NCBI RefSeq assembly: GCF_947623445.1
Contig: NC_135244.1
Location: forward strand, 5,456,001-5,520,000
Reading direction: 5' to 3'
Source of the DNA: Clavelina lepadiformis
Lineage: Eukaryota > Chordata > Ascidiacea > Aplousobranchia > Clavelinidae
Length of the DNA: 64,000 nucleotides
Part shown: positions 42,101 to 54,100 of the stretch, piece by piece
How the letters are laid out: every line of letters starts with the position of its first letter
Position numbering within the stretch: the first letter of the stretch is position 1
Notes under the pieces: model-generated
Told to the model about the DNA's origin: nothing
Databases searched by the model: none
The model's input: the letters and a program-made list of their open reading frames with translations, nothing else
Made by a program: the position numbers and the translations under genes

Positions 42101-45100
42101 TTGTAACACCCTGGACACTACAATGCCTTGAAGATGGGGAATGTACTGAACCAATTCCGGTTCCCTAGTCTGCTCTTTAATCCACTGAAGAGTGCCAGAC
42201 ACACGCTCACTGAGCTGCAGAGGATGAAAGTCCACTTCAAGCCATTGATAAAGTTCACGCAACTGCCGTGGCACATACTGCAGCAGGTTGAACTTCAGCT
42301 GAAACAGAGCACACTTGAAAACAAGAAAAATAACACAAAAAACCTTTGAGGCCTGACTAAACTGAGATAACATCTACCCAATACAACAACAGTAAAAAAT
42401 CATAAATAAGCATATTTCATTAATGTTCAATTCACTTACAAAATCTTCAATTAAACTGCTTCTAGTCGGAGGTTGATCTAAACCAAGTAGCTTTGACAGG
42501 TTGATGTGCTTTTCAATAAGTGCCCCTTCTCTATCTAATAACTTCCCAATGCCATGCTTTTGCTGGGTTATTGGAATTGCCAACGTTGCAACTAACATGA
42601 GTGATGCCATTCTGTTATGTGTAAAATCGAATTTAACAGAGAAAAATTGAAACATTGGCTGTCAATTACTTTATTGACATTTGGACAAAACTAAATGTGG
42701 CCAACTGTTTTATACAAGATCAGAAAATTTGCAAGTTTATTAACCTGGTCAAATCATCAACCGATGGATTCTTCTTCATGTCCTTAGTGAGACGAAACAG
42801 TTTGTGACGGGCACAGGCATGAAAAAGAATATTACCAGCCTTCCAAAACACCAACGAAAGCTTGCTGTTGAAATTTGCTAGAGTTTGTGGTTTAGGAGGT
42901 CGCTTAGATAGAGACATCAAGTAATGGATGTCCTCCACTGCTTTAAATGCTTCCTGTGATAAAAATGATAAGTAAAAACTTTTTACAGCAATAATGCGAC
43001 CACCACGTCCAATACTGTTCGTAAGTTGCTTGGTAACGTAACCGCAGAACTAGTTTATGTTCATGCTTTCCTGAGGTTTAACTGATTTTAACATCTAGAC
43101 TGGGTGAAAAAACTTCCAATAAAGTACCTGCCATAGCTCTATTTGTATGGCAGCATCCAGTTGAGCAATTCTTGTTTCCAAATGTAAAGCTTGGGTTTCA
43201 GGGTTGGTCAAATTGACAGAAAACTGTGTGCCATGTCTTTGTTCACTCAGCTTCACATGATTGCGGAGATTATCACAGAGTTTTCGAAACTCAGTACGCC
43301 GCTCGTAGTTCAAACAGAATTTGAATGCTAAAATGTATTACAAAAACTCAACTAAAATAGCAAAACAATTTAATAAAGCACTTCATGAAAAATGAACATG
43401 ATGTATAAATTTAACAGACAAGCGGTTTTTAGCATTCGCTATAACCTTGCTGGGCAACAGTATGATATAGTTTTTCCACTCTGGAGTTATTGCGAAGCAA
43501 ATCCAAACACTGCCGGTAGCTCTCCCATAAATACTTCACCCATGGGGTAAGAAGCAAACGGTCAGTTCTGTCTTGAGTGTCTTCCCCAGTAACAGCACGA
43601 AGCAATATCCTGGACAAAGAAGATGTTTCAGTTTGCACAATTTTGCACATACAAGCCTTAGTTCTATATCTGCATGTGATTACCCTTCAGGTGTATCAAT
43701 CATATCAAGATCTTCAACCATTTTCAAAGCGGTTTCTGCTGATTTTTCCCTAGCTTCACGAGTTTTTTCCTCAGCGAGATCCAGATAATGGATGACTGCA
43801 TCTTCCAACGATTTTGTGTTAACCTTCGAAAAAAAATGTTAGTGAAAAATGAAAATCAGAAAATAACTTGAATTGGCGTTTATCATAAACTGACAAAAGG
43901 AATCAGATGCACATGAAGTAGCATGCAATCTTGAGTATTGCCCTATACCTGCTGGCATATTATTTTATACTGGTAAAGGCCTTCTTTTGCAGCTTGACTT
44001 TTGCGAAGCTGCACACAAAGATCAAGATATTGTTGGATGATTGGTTCGTGGACCTTTTGCCATGTGCGGTGCTTTTTGCTGCGAAGTACATCGCTCAAGA
44101 CGTCAAGAGCAGGCTTTAGTTTTCCAACATCAAGAAATTCTGAAAAATTAAAAAAGGACAATGAAGAATCCTTACTGGAAAGTGTGGCACAATAATTAAA
44201 GAACTGGTTGCTTGAATGCCAATTTATAAAAAATAAACTAAGAAATGGGGCTTCAGTGCAAACTAAAATTTTCATCTTTGCATGTATGAGTTCTTCTCGA
44301 AAATTGCCATACTTGCCTGTCAGACATAGTGTAAAGTGAGGCATAGGAATGTATTAGACTCATCATTGTGCACACAAAACCTTTACACAAATACACTGGC
44401 TTACAATAGACCCTTTCTGACTAACCGCTGCCATTTTTTGGGTGGCAAGATTTTGCCTATGCTAAGCAATGGAAACTGTCGACCCACTTAAACTGATTAA
44501 TTATTTTTCAAATTACAAGCGATCTAGGCATTGGGTTGTATAGATTTCACTCAAGCAAATACTGTATATGCCAGCATATAAGCCCACTACCAGCTTTTAG
44601 GTCTAGAATATTGCTTTCAGCAGGCCTATACTTGCCATATAAGCCCTTGACTAGAATAGTTGCACCTTGAAGTCTTTGTCTGTGTTTTGTGTAACATATC
44701 GAACAAAGCCAGCACATAGGATTCAAAGCACTGCAAAATGAGAACTAAGCAACGTATTTACAGTATTTCTTCTTTATTGCATAAAGGAATTTATATGTTA
44801 CTCAGCTGAGCGAAATCGTTAAAACTCTAGGCCTTTGCAATTAAAAAAAGAAACACAGTGGGTGGACAATTTCCAATTTATAATGAATATATAAACTAAG
44901 AATGCATGCATATGTGCATGTCACTATGCCATTGTGTGACCCATGTACGCATGATTTTGTCAAAATTTTTCCATTTATTGTTGATTATTTAGTTGTATTG
45001 TGAAAATTAAGCTGTTTTAATATACCTTAATTTGATACCCCAAGAGTCCAACCTGTTATTTTTAACATGCTTTTATAACTTAAACTTGCACTGTCCTTGT

Positions 45101-48100
45101 TTTATACTTCATTCGTTGCTGTTTTTGTTTTATGTGTGAATATGTTGTGTTTCATATGTGACTGTTAAGTGCCTTAGAGCAATTCTTCTGATCGGATAGG
45201 GCGCTACAAAAAAGTTAGTGTTTTATTATCATAATCAAACAATTTGCGTTGCCATGGAGGAATAGGTTAAAGAATATAGTTTCTTGTTAAACTTATAACG
45301 AAAAATCAACAAATAATTAATCGCACTCAACAGTAGGCTTCGAACAACTTAAAAACAAATTGCGTTGATTGGCTTTTGTATCAAAGTTTAAATGCAAAAA
45401 ACAATATATACTTGAAGTAAGGAAAAAAGGACCCTAACTTCTGACAATAAAAAAGTCAAACTATTAAGTAATTTTTAGATAACTGTGATATAACCATTTT
45501 CTAATAACTGAAACTTAAAGACTATAATGTCTAAATCATAGGGTCGGGTAGCCAGTGAACGAAAGAAAAACTGCAAAAAATCGCAACTTTTTTTGCTGTG
45601 TACTAAGTTTTTCCTCGAGTGGAGCCAGTCGACGAAATTTCTGCCAGTGTTAGAAAACAAAATTTTTCAGTTTCACACTTACTCATGCCGAGTTTACTGT
45701 CTTTTGATTGGTGGATTTTTCAAACATAGCAATCAGATGTTTTCAATATCATTTTTTTTGGATGATTTTTATTACCCTAGTAAATTCGGCTTTCTTCTAC
45801 AAAAATTTTTTTCAAACAGCACCCAAGATCCAGGCAGAGAAAAATAGTTAAAAAAGAAACCTACAAAAAAGATAGCTCAGCAAAAATTTTGAAGAAAAGA
45901 GTAGCCTAAGAATCAATACGCAAGTATGTGAAAAAAGGTTCTGTCTAACTAGTTTCTTTCGTGAGGTATTAGACAATCAGGTTTTTCCGAGGTGGGTGAG
46001 TTTGACGTGATGGAATTTGTAGACTGGCTACCCGAACCTAGCAGAAAGCGTATTGAAAAATGGGTCTAGGGTCAATCGGCGCTATTGCGGCTACGGTGCT
46101 TTTGCGGCGGGTAAAGTTTTCTCCAAAATTACTGAAAAAATGTACAACGAGAAAATTTTTTTTAATTAACCTCATCTAATCTTCTTTAAAAACAACTCTA
46201 GCAAATTTCAGGGATCTACTTCAAGTAAAACGTTTGTTATTAGTTATTACCCTTAGAACGTGGCTATCTCAAACAAAGACCAGAACGATATGAAAAACAG
46301 CAAAACATTTTTTTCACTCTGTAAACTAAACTGCTGTTTCTCCAGCAAACTTTGTTTTTTTTTATTCTTTTTTTCGCACACAAGTAACTGTATTTTTCTT
46401 CTGTGAATGTACAAAATTTTAGATTTCTATGTGTATTTTTTCAATGTTTTCTTTTTATTTTTGTGTGTGGTATCACAATTACAAAGCAACCCCAAAAATG
46501 TGGACAGCAAAACGTGGTCATTCTCGTTTATCAAGTGCGTTGTTTGCACACGATTATTTGATTTCTTTGGTCTATTTGATCAATATGGAGTTCTGCTATT
46601 AAAGACAGTGAAATGCCCATTCGAAGGGCTTCAGTGGCTTTTAATACTCAAAGCGTAATGACTTACTTTTTATTTTGCATTACACTGTAAAAATACAATA
46701 ATCGTTACAGTTAAGTCACTCCTATAGGATATGCGAGGAAAGCTAAAAACGTTTAAAAACTTGGCCTGTCTATTGTATAAATGCAAGTAAAAACAAATCG
46801 TAGTGGTTGCGAATTGTTTTACACAACCAAGTTACTTGAATATTATTCTCCCTTATTATTACAATATTTATACATACACATCCCTTATTACTCAATTATT
46901 TGCAAATCAATGAATGAAAACATTTTATTTTACAATTGCTCTTAACTCCAGTGTTCTTCTTCAGTCTTGCACACAACAAACTGCAATACTGTAAAAGGCT
47001 AAATTCCTCATAAAAATACGTACGCAAAAGCAGGGACATGCGGACGCATTTACGGGGATGTGTGGCCACATTTGAAAGAAGTGTTCGAAATAACCCGGAA
47101 AAAGTAGTGTTGGAAAAAATCGTTTTGCTCCGTTTTTGCATCAGTTGAAATTAATATAAAATTATAGTAAAAAAGCAATATAAATTCCGTACAATATGGT
47201 GAAAAAAAAATTTCTCTAGCCCAGGCAAACGTATTTAACATGAGCTTTAAATGAGCTTTTCTTGCATGAGCTTTCTAGGGTCTATCGGCGGTATTGCGGC
47301 CACATTTTTTCTTTGCGATTTAAATCTCATGTTAAATACGTTTGCCTGGGGCTAGCGAAAAAATTTTTTCACCATATTGTGCAGAATTTAATCTACTTTT
47401 TTACTATAATTTTATATTATTTTCTGTTGATGCAAAAACGGAGCAAAACGATTTCTTCCAAGACTACTTTTTCCGGGTAACTGCGGACACTCCTTGCAAA
47501 TGCGGCCACACATCTCCATAAATGCGTCCGCATTTCCCTGCTTTTGCGGACGTATTTTTATGAAGAATTTAGCCTTTTACAGTATTGCCGTTTGTTGTGT
47601 GCAAGACTGAAGAAGAACATTGGAGTTACAAGCAATGCAAAATAAATTGTTTTTATTCATTGATTCATCGAATAACTGCATAATAAATATATGTATGTAT
47701 AAATATTGTAAGAATAAGGGAGAAGAATATTCAGGTAACTTGGTTGGTGTAAAACGATGCGTAACCACTACGATTCGTTTTTACTTTTGCGTTTGTATAA
47801 TGGACGGGCCAAGTTTTAAACGTTTTTAGTATACCTCACATATCCTATAAGCGTAACTTAACCGTAACGATTATCGTATGTTTACAGTGTAATGCAAAAT
47901 AAAAAGCGAGTCATTACGCTTAGCCTGCATCGAGTACAAGAAAAATTCTAAAGGAATAAGGCGGCAAGCTTATACTCGTGTAGCCTACATGTTAAAACTT
48001 TATGGTACAACATGTTTTTTGATAATGTATTTGTTTATTTCATGCGAAAAGAAACAATTCAAGAAAATACCACTTGAGAGTCGATGCTAATGAAAAAAGA

Positions 48101-49312
48101 ACCGAAAAATTTTATCAGCACCATTTTCACACAAACATATCACAATACCACTGCACGTTTTCAATTTCATTAACCTCGATATTGAGGTTGGTGCATTTGG
48201 TATGGTCCCAGAAATCACAAGCTACCCATGACGGTTCAACCGGACCTCTTTTCCACTTTAGCAAATAGCTGAAAGAGCTGCATTTAGCATAACTTGATCG
48301 TAAGAGTTCTATGATTTCTTACTTGGTAACTCCATATTGCGCAAGTAGACCAAAGTAAGCAAATAATCACGTGCAAACAAAGCATTTGATAAACTAGAAT
48401 GACCACGTTATGCTGTCCGCATTTAGGGGGTTGTTTTGTAATTGTGATGAAACACAGAAAAATAAAAAAAAAACATTGAAAAAAGAGACATAGACATCTC
48501 AAATTTTGTACATACACAGAAGAAGGATACAGCTACTCGTGTGCGAAAAAAGAATGAAAAAAGAGCAACATTTGATGGAGAAACAGCAGTTTAGTTTGCA
48601 GAGTGAAAAAAAATTTTTGGCTGTTTTTCATATCGTTCTGGTCTCTGTTTGAGGTAGTCACGTTCTAAGGGTAATAACAAACGTTTTACTTGGAGTAACT
48701 TCCTGAAATTTGCTGGAGTTGTTTGTTAGGAATATTAGATGAGGCTAATTTAAAAAAAATTATTTTTCGTTGTAAAATTTTTCGGTAATTTCAGAAAAAA
48801 ATTTACCGGCCACAAAAGCGCCGTGGCCGCAATAGGGCCGATTGACCCTAGTGCACAACCAAATGACGTCACAACTTTGGTAGCAGGGGTTTAGTATACA
48901 AATGCATCACACAATAGTGCACTTTTGCACTAGACCCGAAAAAATAATACTTACGAATTTATTTAAGATTGGTAACCAAATTTGTTTCAAGTTAGGGCAG
49001 TTGACAGTATAAACTACATTAATTACCACAATTAAATCAATTAATACAATAAATATTTGCTTATTGGGGTCTAGTGAAAAAGTGCACAACCACAGGATAC
49101 ATTGGTACTGTACCTACTCCAGACTCAAATTATGACGTCGTTTGGTCGTGAACTTTTGCACTGGACCTGTTTGTTGTATTAGAAGTGATAGCTTAGCTTT
49201 GGCTATCCTACATAGGCCTATATAACCGTTATTGTAGAAAACAGTAGCAACTAATCCACTTACCATGAGCCTTTCGCAGTGCGTTTTCCGGACGTTGGAA
49301 ATATTCTGGCAT
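36167..49312 (-). CDS. EIF3A: Eukaryotic translation initiation factor 3 subunit A
   Basis: Largest eIF3 subunit, scaffold of the 43S preinitiation complex. Exons in coding order: 49312-49264, 44139-43949, 43823-43684, 43609-43446, 43327-43128, 42953-42745, 42611-42440, 42298-42098, 41452-41336, 41119-40925, 40770-40633, 40476-40267, 40109-40005, 39645-39532, 39203-39081, 38886-38733, 38576-38384, 37888-37724, 36975-36868, 36794-36441, 36254-36167. 1129 aa (human 1382). The start [20 protein letters not shown] aligns with human [20 protein letters not shown]. Then [44 protein letters not shown], and a PCI-region end [16 protein letters not shown] long charged coiled coil follows (about 560-870), then an Arg/Ser/Pro/Asp tail, ending [10 protein letters not shown] (human EDGWTTVRR). 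The tail is shorter than in vertebrates and based on S-P-P-G-R-R units. Intron 1 is 5.1 kb and packed with transposons. Confidence 0.97.
41543..42084. mobile_element. Non-autonomous hAT element in EIF3A intron 8
   Basis: Left end CAGTGGTTCTTAACCCC and right end reading inward CAGTAGTTCTTCGTC are hAT-type inverted repeats. Flanking 8-mers GTGTATAA (41535-41542) and GTGTATAC (42085-42092) are a target duplication with one mismatch. The 542 bp body has no coding potential; it contains repeated GGGTTGTGAC and GGGTCGTCAC words near its ends. It sits within 13 bp of the splice donor of EIF3A exon 8. Confidence 0.85.
44568..44652. repeat. Short imperfect direct repeat in EIF3A intron 1
   Basis: GCCAGCATATAAGCCCAC (44570-44587) recurs imperfectly as TGCCATATAAGCCCTTGAC (44634-44652). 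It may be part of an old MITE whose ends I cannot delimit. Confidence 0.3.
45165..45240 (+). mobile_element. Candidate retroposon 3' tail in EIF3A intron 1
   Basis: The segment AAGTGCCTTAGAGCAATTC, then GGGCGCTACAAAAAAG and TTTATTATCAT, resembles the conserved 3' end of many marine-animal SINEs and partner LINEs (AAGCGCTTTGAG, then GCGCTATATAA and ATT repeats). I cannot define a 5' end. Confidence 0.4.
45541..46038. mobile_element. TA-flanked MITE (GGGTCGGGTAGCCAGT ends)
   Basis: Left end GGGTCGGGTAGCCAGT and right end (reverse complement GGTTCGGGTAGCCAGT) are 15/16 identical and both flanked by TA (45539-45540, 46039-46040). 498 bp, AT-rich, non-coding. It lies 30 bp from the giant palindromic element. 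Confidence 0.78.
46069..48848. mobile_element. Giant palindromic TA-flanked element in EIF3A intron 1
   Basis: Ends GGGTCAATCGGCGCTATTG and (reverse complement) GGGTCAATCGGCCCTATTG are flanked by TA (46067-46068, 48849-48850). Almost the whole 2780 bp folds on itself. 46069-46600 pairs with 48320-48848 (for example GCTGTTTTTCATATCG near 48620 against CGATATGAAAAACAGC near 46290). 46650-47243 pairs with 47327-47925 (for example GTGTGGCCACATTTG near 47060 against CAAATGCGGCCACAC near 47495). Arms differ at many positions, so this is real biology and not an assembly mirror. The loop is 83 bp. About 390 bp (47926-48319) is unpaired in the right arm against about 50 bp in the left. No coding capacity found. 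Confidence 0.88.
47278..47305 (+). repeat. Internal third copy of the palindrome's terminal repeat
   Basis: Within the loop, TA (47276-47277) is followed by GGGTCTATCGGCGGTATTG and CGGCCACA. This matches the outer ends of the element (GGGTCAATCGGC, TATTGCGGC). It would define a smaller TA-bounded unit from 47278 to 48848. Confidence 0.75.
48851..48930. mobile_element. Short MITE, GTGCAAAAGTGCAC family, copy 2
   Basis: It starts at the same TA (48849-48850) that ends the giant palindrome and ends at GTGCACTTTTGCAC plus TA (48931-48932). Internal blocks CCAAATGACGTCACAA, GGTAGCAGGGGTTTAG and AAATGCATCA match copy 1 at 14192. The left end lacks the outer eight bases of the inverted repeat. Confidence 0.7.
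49074..49161. mobile_element. Short MITE, GTGCAAAAGTGCAC family, copy 3
   Basis: Left end GTGAAAAAGTGCACAACCA and right end (reverse complement GTGCAAAAGTTCACGACCA) are 16/19 identical. The left flank is TA and the right is TG. The 88-bp element is nearly a perfect hairpin (GGTACTGTACC at the centre). It lies 102 bp from EIF3A exon 1. Confidence 0.72.
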
Positions 49313-50938
49313 TTCTAAGAACCAAAACGTCACCAACGTACTCTAAAACTGTGCTCTTAACTAAGTAATGAAAAATCCCTAATGCCACAACGTCTTGAAG
49401 CCTAAAAAGACAATTAACAAACTTTACAGCTTGGTAGCCTATATTACAATCTTTACCATCAATGAAGCCCATTTTAGTCGGAACGAAGTTAATTGACGCA
49501 CGTACATTACATGAGAGACTTCAACCACATGGCAAATGACGTTTTAAAGAAATGTACGGGTGCCGATTGCGATGTTTTCAAATATCTGAAAAGGAGGCGA
49601 AGAAGATAATGAATATAATATCCACATTTTGTATTTCACAAAAAATAAAGACTATAAAATAAATAAAGACAAAACTAAACACTGAAAAATTTTACAGTGT
49701 CGGTGTTTACTTATAAATTAAAACAAACAATAATAGTTAGGGGGTATTTATTTAAATATAAGAATTATTTTGTCTGAGAGAAACGTTTTGAGAAAAATAT
49801 CATTTCACCTTGAAAACATCCCAATTATGTCATACAAGCATAATGAGCATGATTTATGGTATTAACATTTTATTTATTGAAATTTAAGTTTTTTGAATAC
49901 CAAAAGTTTAGAACTTTCCAATTTCCTTTACTGAGTTTACCAGACAAGGCAAAATAAAAAAAAGTGTTTGATCTAAGGGATTTTTGATGTTTGTTACTGC
50001 AAAACGGTGTATTTTTTCATAAAAATATGATAATAAAGAAAATGAATTTTCAAATCAAATATCCATAAATACACTCTATTCAAATGTTTTCTCTTGCGTG
50101 TGGCATCGGCGTTACAGAGTGACGCTGGCTGATTTCCGGTTGCTGTTAAGTCACAAACAAGTAAGCCTAAGCTTCCTTGAATTCGACGCATATGTTGTAG
50201 TTGGAAACGTGTAGCTCATTTTAAAAACCAGAATGAAGCCTAACATGGTTGAAGTTTTGTTGAGCTGACACGTTGAAAGCGTTGAAATTGTTGAATTGTG
50301 GAGTTGGAATAAACCAAGAACGCAAAGCTAAAGCGTGTTTAGTTATAATTAGTTTTTCCAGGCAGTAAAATGCAGCACGTTATAAACATTAATATTCAAA
50401 CAAAAGTGTTCAAATTTTTTACAACCGTTAAACCAGTCAGCGTAATTGCAAACAAACACTCTAAGTTTATTCATATGCATGATTTACTATCCGGGTGGGA
50501 GACTGAAAGTTTCAAGTGTAGCCTACGTTTGCACATTGTCTTTGTTTAATGAGTCGCGTCCGAAGCTAAAAACGTAATGATTTCCTGGTTTGAGGCCATA
50601 ATTAATTGGCCATATAGATATAAGTAGAAATGCTAGCGTAGTCATTTGCGTGTTGGGGGTGCAGTTAATAGTTCTGATACGCATAGGTCTCGCTTTTGGA
50701 AGAGCGCAAACCATACATATTCAACTTTTAGTAGTTTTACTACTTTTGTGCTTTACCAAATCACTTTCAATTACGATAACCTAAAAAGCTAAGTTTGACA
50801 AATCTATTCTTCTTTTATGCTCACAGCTGGAACTTATCTTAATAATAAAACAGCGACGTTGAAATTTATTTTTGGTGAAAAAGTAGCAAACAGAAGTTAT
50901 AGGCTACACAGCTTGCAGAGAGCCTTTGGTGAACTAAA
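49313..50938. promoter_or_regulatory. Divergent upstream region of EIF3A and BRK1
   Basis: 1.6 kb between two divergent start codons should hold both promoters. It is AT-rich throughout. I see no convincing core element, gene or repeat. Confidence 0.4.
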
Positions 50939-51187
50939 ATGGAGGTGACCAATAGTATGAGTTTGGGAGAACCGCATCGACACGACAAAATTCAAGACGA
51001 CTGGAATAATCGGGAATATATCGAACTTATTGTTGGAAGTATGCGGAAGATTTCGTCTTTTCTGAACGAATTTGACTCATCTTGTCGTTACCGGCTTGCA
51101 AGGCTGAATGAAAAACTAGAATCTCTCGAAAGAAAATTGGAATACATTGAAGCTCGAGTAGATGCTGGAATTAAGCCTTCCTCCTAA
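50939..51187 (+). CDS. BRK1: BRICK1 (HSPC300), WAVE complex subunit
   Basis: 82-aa single-exon gene. BRK1 is the smallest subunit of the five-part WAVE regulatory complex that activates Arp2/3 at the cell cortex. The core [39 protein letters not shown] and [15 protein letters not shown] matches human [39 protein letters not shown] and LTALERRIEYIEARV. This is a long helix forming the trimeric coiled coil with WAVE and ABI. The N-terminus is about seven residues longer than in human. The ATG at 50939 is the first in frame. Candidate poly(A) signal AATAAA is at 51757-51762. Confidence 0.95.
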   Translation: MEVTNSMSLGEPHRHDKIQDDWNNREYIELIVGSMRKISSFLNEFDSSCRYRLARLNEKLESLERKLEYIEARVDAGIKPSS

Positions 51188-54100
51188 ACTTTATTTTGTC
51201 CAAAGTTTTCGCCAAATTACTCTAAGGCTGTTCATGAATATCAATTGTCTAGTTTACAGTAAAACTGGCCTTTAAATCAGCATAAAATATTCTTATATTA
51301 TGTATATAAGGGCTATATAATAGTAGTCTATATAAGTTAATGGTTCTGAAAGTATATTTCCTAAATTTTTAAAAACATTTTGCAGCTGTTGCTTGTAAAT
51401 TGAAATTCTATACACATTCATATACTCCCGTCTATTATCTGGGTTTTATTTGGGTATTGCTGTTTTGTTTGTTTTGAAAACGAAATATATTTTAACTCAA
51501 ACACCTTACTTTTTTAACTAAGCAATATCCCTGAGGCTGCAGCCCAGCTTCTTAAGCCAGAAATTTTCAATGGCATGAGTGAATTTTGATTTGTGTATGT
51601 TATTATAAACAGCCGACATACATTAGACTCTATCTCTGTCGTCGTATTTCAGGTACACCACGAACATCAGTGAAACCTTTCCTGTCATAAACTTTCACAC
51701 CCCCAATACAAATACGCTGTAAGAACGCCTTGAACATCTTCATGTTCTTATTGCGCAATAAAAAAGCAAAAGTAATTTCTAACTAGTTAAATATGTTGGG
51801 TATTTACAAAGCTTTTCATTAATCTTTTTCTCGTTCAAAGTAATTTTTTGTTCTAAAAATTTGGACAGTTCCGTGAAACGAAAGGGCCCCGAAAGCCTTC
51901 GATAAGGTAACAACTGCTATTGCAGACCTTGACTTTGGATTGCCAAAACAACGTAGTGACGCACTTACGCAAACAGTTGTTGGTGATAATGAGGAAGTTT
52001 TGTGTGCAATTGCAAAAAGAAACTAATCCTTGTCGCCTTGTGTGACGTCACATCGTAGGTACCAAATAAATGGCATCATGCAGGAAATACAGTCATTGAG
52101 CATCGGGCAATTCTTTGCCGTCGACGATACGATATAAATGCGGTGATTTCAAGCTCGAAACGTCTGAAGCCCAAATTGCAGATTAACAAGAAAATCAGCT
52201 AGTTTGATTTTGTCTATATTAATATTAGTAGCTTTCCACCTACAGTCAGTGAGTTAGTTAATCAGTGTGACTTTTATCTGAAAGTATCAAGGACTACAGC
52301 GTATTTCAGCGATAGACACGTTTGCATTGACAAATTCTATGTTATGCTCAATTAACCACAGTTGTCAATCAGGACTTCAGAGTAGTGCGTAAAATAGATG
52401 TAAATACAGTAGACAAAAGATTGACTTTACTCCAGTGAACAAAACTTAGTCTTAAACACTATAAACAGCTTTTGACACGTTCTATTGAATTTTCAAGCCG
52501 TAATATCAAGGGAAGCTAATAGTCCGCTGTGCACTTTTTTCAATAGCTAAAAAGCTTTAACTTTTCCTGTCACAATACCAAATCATTAACGATTTGACTT
52601 GTCTCATTTCGTTTTAATGGACCAACTCCGGCATCGCTTTTCCAAAATGTGCATTGTTGTCACGCAGCAGTCTTCAATTTTATGGACAGACCTCAGGTGG
52701 AGAAGCTTCATAATTTTAGTTGCTATACCAGTTTGTGCAGATGACAAACAAGCTTTCTGAGACGAAACAAAAAAAATACAACATTGGCATGCTTTATTAT
52801 ATCGAGATAAAACCTGGTAGTCTTGTGTTGTGCTCAGCAGCGTTTGATGTATGACAGGCTTAATTAGTTAATTCCCAGCTAGTAAAAAGCTTGCCTTCTA
52901 TAAATGTCCTTTTTTGCTGACGGTTAATTTCCATTTGGCAGTTTGGAAAGGAATTCTCAGAGTCAAAGTCAGTACATTGATAAAGAGTTGTTTTCTTATA
53001 GGTCAAGGCTTAACTTAATATGACGTGACGAATTTCATCAATAATTGTATGAATGATTCTCATTCTCGTCTCATTCAGTGATGAATGATTTTGCTTTAAA
53101 TTAAACGGTAGATAAATAAACGACGTGCTGAATCAAACACAAATCCAATTATTACGCACTTCTTTTTGTATTAGCATGGACACAAATATTGCAACAAACT
53201 GGAACTGAATACTTTGTTTTATAAAAACTAAGAATACAATGCTGTGCTGCCCCCACGCCATCAATGCCACTGCCGTGATTTGCACAAGACGTTTACGAAT
53301 AGAACCAACATAACCAACAGGCAACATTGGATAAAAGTTGAAAATAGTAGAGACACAGTGCATGAGGTTAGGTTGAGATAATCGCGTGAAAATAACAAAG
53401 TTTTATCCCACTGTGAAGGATAATACTCAATGTCTGTCTTGAAAAATGCAAGCGCTGGTTTCAACAAAACAGCAGTCTTACGTATATACCGACCAAAATT
53501 AGAAAGATTTTGAAAACTGAATAATTGATGACTTTAACGTGACATGCAAGGACGTTACGAGGTGTGTCGATCAGTTACAGCGCAAATGCGAGCACTGCGT
53601 TTTAGGCAAACTTCATTTTCAGATAAAGGAATACTTAATCATTAGTCTGTAGTGTGTGCACATTAAGGTTTTGCAAAAAATTATTTTGTCAGGCATAGCA
53701 TAGCAGATACTTCAATATAGACGACCTTTTTAGTCAGATATTTTTTATGAGTTATAACGGCAAAGTATAGTCTACATCGGTAGACGTCAAAATTAATGTA
53801 TTTCTGTTATTTAAACAAGCACTGTACTCTGGGAATTCGTGTTTTTCAGTATTTACATAATCGTCGCATGGATTGGAATTTGTAATGTGTGTTCATCATT
53901 CACTGTATTGCATAATATCAGCTGTATAATGGAGTTGCACTTCTGATTGTATTTTTCTGCTACAGAATTGATATATAGTTTTGCCAAGAGATGTATTGTA
54001 TTAGGTTATGATCCTATTTCTTTACAGTGGTATTTAAGAAAACTAGAAGTGCAGGTTATAACCTTTATACCATGTCATTTTGATAAGGTTAAATCTGTTA

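Noticed and set aside
46407-47480. Several short frames in the palindromic element
   Set aside because: They mirror each other across the arms, are AT-driven (poly F/L/K) and show no transposase motifs.
53133-53467. Two overlapping hydrophobic minus-strand frames
   Set aside because: No family resemblance, no splice sites linking them; likely chance frames.
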